Assembly (NCBI GenBank): GCA_025362415.1
Contig: JANYGM010000329.1
Location: 1 to 12,959 of the forward strand
Direction of reading: 5' to 3'
From: a bacterium
GTDB taxonomy: Bacteria > Bacteroidota > Bacteroidia > Cytophagales > Thermonemataceae
Length of the DNA stretch: 12,959 nucleotides
Shown here one piece after another: positions 12,426-12,959 of this stretch (within the stretch, counting starts at the first letter, position 1; every line of letters begins with the position of its first letter). The notes beneath the pieces were generated by a model. It made no database searches and was not told where the DNA came from. It saw only the letters and a program-made list of their open reading frames with translations. Made by a program: the position numbers and the translations under genes.

Positions 12426-12959
12426 TTATAACTGCTTTTTTGCTTCTCCTAAAAGATAATCCAACATAGCGAGAAGTTTTGGCAAACCATAAATATCACA
12501 ACCTATAATATTTTTAGTAACAATATTGCCTTCTAATTTTGCAAATTCCCATTGTTTCCCTGTCGTAACAATTCCAAAAATAATTACATTTGGTTTTGTG
12601 TTAAGTTTCTGACAAGCAAGCATTTGCGTGATACATTGCGCCCAACCTTCCACAAAATTCTCTGCTTTTGCCTCTACTGTTGTGATAATTGGATACGACA
12701 TTACTTCATATTGCTCTTGATTAAGATTTGTAAACATAAAATCAGGTGTACCACTCAAATCATCATCATATTTGATGGCTTGATGTGTCCACATATTGAT
12801 TTCTGTCATATATTTTCTCCACGCTGCTTTGAGTATGGGAGAAACTAAATTTTCTGTAGCATAAAATTCATTACTGCGGTAAGTGAGCAAACTTAACTCA
12901 ATTTCTTCTATCAATGAGGGTTTTACAACAAAATCTGACAAATCATTAGGAATAAATTT
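12426..12959 (-). CDS. PD-(D/E)XK nuclease-like protein (5' end outside window)
   Basis: The frame is open to the window edge; the TTG at 12941 is preceded by in-frame residues KFIPND that fit the protein, so the true start probably lies beyond 12959. The 177 visible residues carry a likely PD-(D/E)XK core: D73 in GTPDFMF, E96 and K98 in TTVEAKAEN, and a downstream helix with Q108 (WAQCITQM). The following strands NVIIFGIVTTGKQWEFAKLEG resemble the IVTDG..W..... pattern of restriction-type and related nuclease-fold proteins. Many small proteins of this type are annotated only as hypothetical in Bacteroidota and Cyanobacteria. No methyltransferase or specificity gene is visible, so a restriction role is unproven. 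It is convergent with the small-gene pair and 6 bp from it. Confidence 0.7.
   Translation of the reverse strand, partial: KFIPNDLSDFVVKPSLIEEIELSLLTYRSNEFYATENLVSPILKAAWRKYMTEINMWTHQAIKYDDDLSGTPDFMFTNLNQEQYEVMSYPIITTVEAKAENFVEGWAQCITQMLACQKLNTKPNVIIFGIVTTGKQWEFAKLEGNIVTKNIIGCDIYGLPKLLAMLDYLLGEAKKQL

Noticed and set aside
12426..12959. Type I or III restriction-modification locus
   Set aside because: Only a nuclease-fold protein is visible; no methyltransferase, specificity or helicase gene lies in the window.

Overview
The window looks like chromosomal DNA of a member of the Bacteroidota, probably of Cytophagales/Flexibacter type. It is visibly AT-rich. Promoter-like sites match the Bacteroidota -7 consensus TAnnTTTG, and most genes lack a clear Shine-Dalgarno sequence. 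The gene set also fits: a zinc-cysteine-poor sirtuin, an RskA-type anti-sigma factor with its ECF sigma factor, a DUF1015 protein, a PA2169-type four-helix protein, and signal-peptide proteins with an AQ-type cleavage site. The lineage is inferred from these features and has not been checked by any search.

Layout. Bases 1-389 are the 3' end of a WYL-domain regulator that begins outside the window. A minus-strand ECF sigma/anti-sigma pair follows (1913 down to 513), divergent from an RNase D gene (2138-3328). A repeat-rich spacer (3327-3556) leads to a small S23-type four-helix-bundle gene (3598-3933) and a sirtuin deacylase (3996-4697). A strong bidirectional hairpin terminator separates the sirtuin from a convergent group II PLP decarboxylase (6208-4760). 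Upstream of the decarboxylase, on the same strand, is an exported beta-barrel-like protein (6931-6314). A class I (FbaB/DhnA-type) fructose-bisphosphate aldolase (7305-8363) and an unrecognised secreted protein (8784-9623) run on the plus strand, separated by a 420-bp repeat-filled spacer. A strong terminator is followed by a minus-strand DUF2383/PA2169 protein (10207-9734) and a DUF1015 protein (11766-10453) with its own terminator. The right end holds two overlapping small plus-strand genes (11999-12419) behind the best promoter in the window, then the 3' portion of a convergent PD-(D/E)XK nuclease-like gene that runs off the end.

How the genes work together. The only clear functional unit is the sigma/anti-sigma pair. 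The two small overlapping genes at the right are almost certainly co-transcribed. The remaining genes look like independently transcribed housekeeping or accessory genes (RNA processing, protein deacylation, amino-acid decarboxylation, glycolysis/gluconeogenesis). The most notable non-coding feature is the density of intergenic repeats of several families: TAATTCGTAATT arrays, a 16-bp inverted repeat enclosing two hairpin modules, a GC-rich 20-bp inverted repeat, and an isolated 14-bp hairpin. I see no convincing complete new defence or mobile system. The best leads are the structured spacer at 3370-3556 and the small-gene pair next to the nuclease-like gene.
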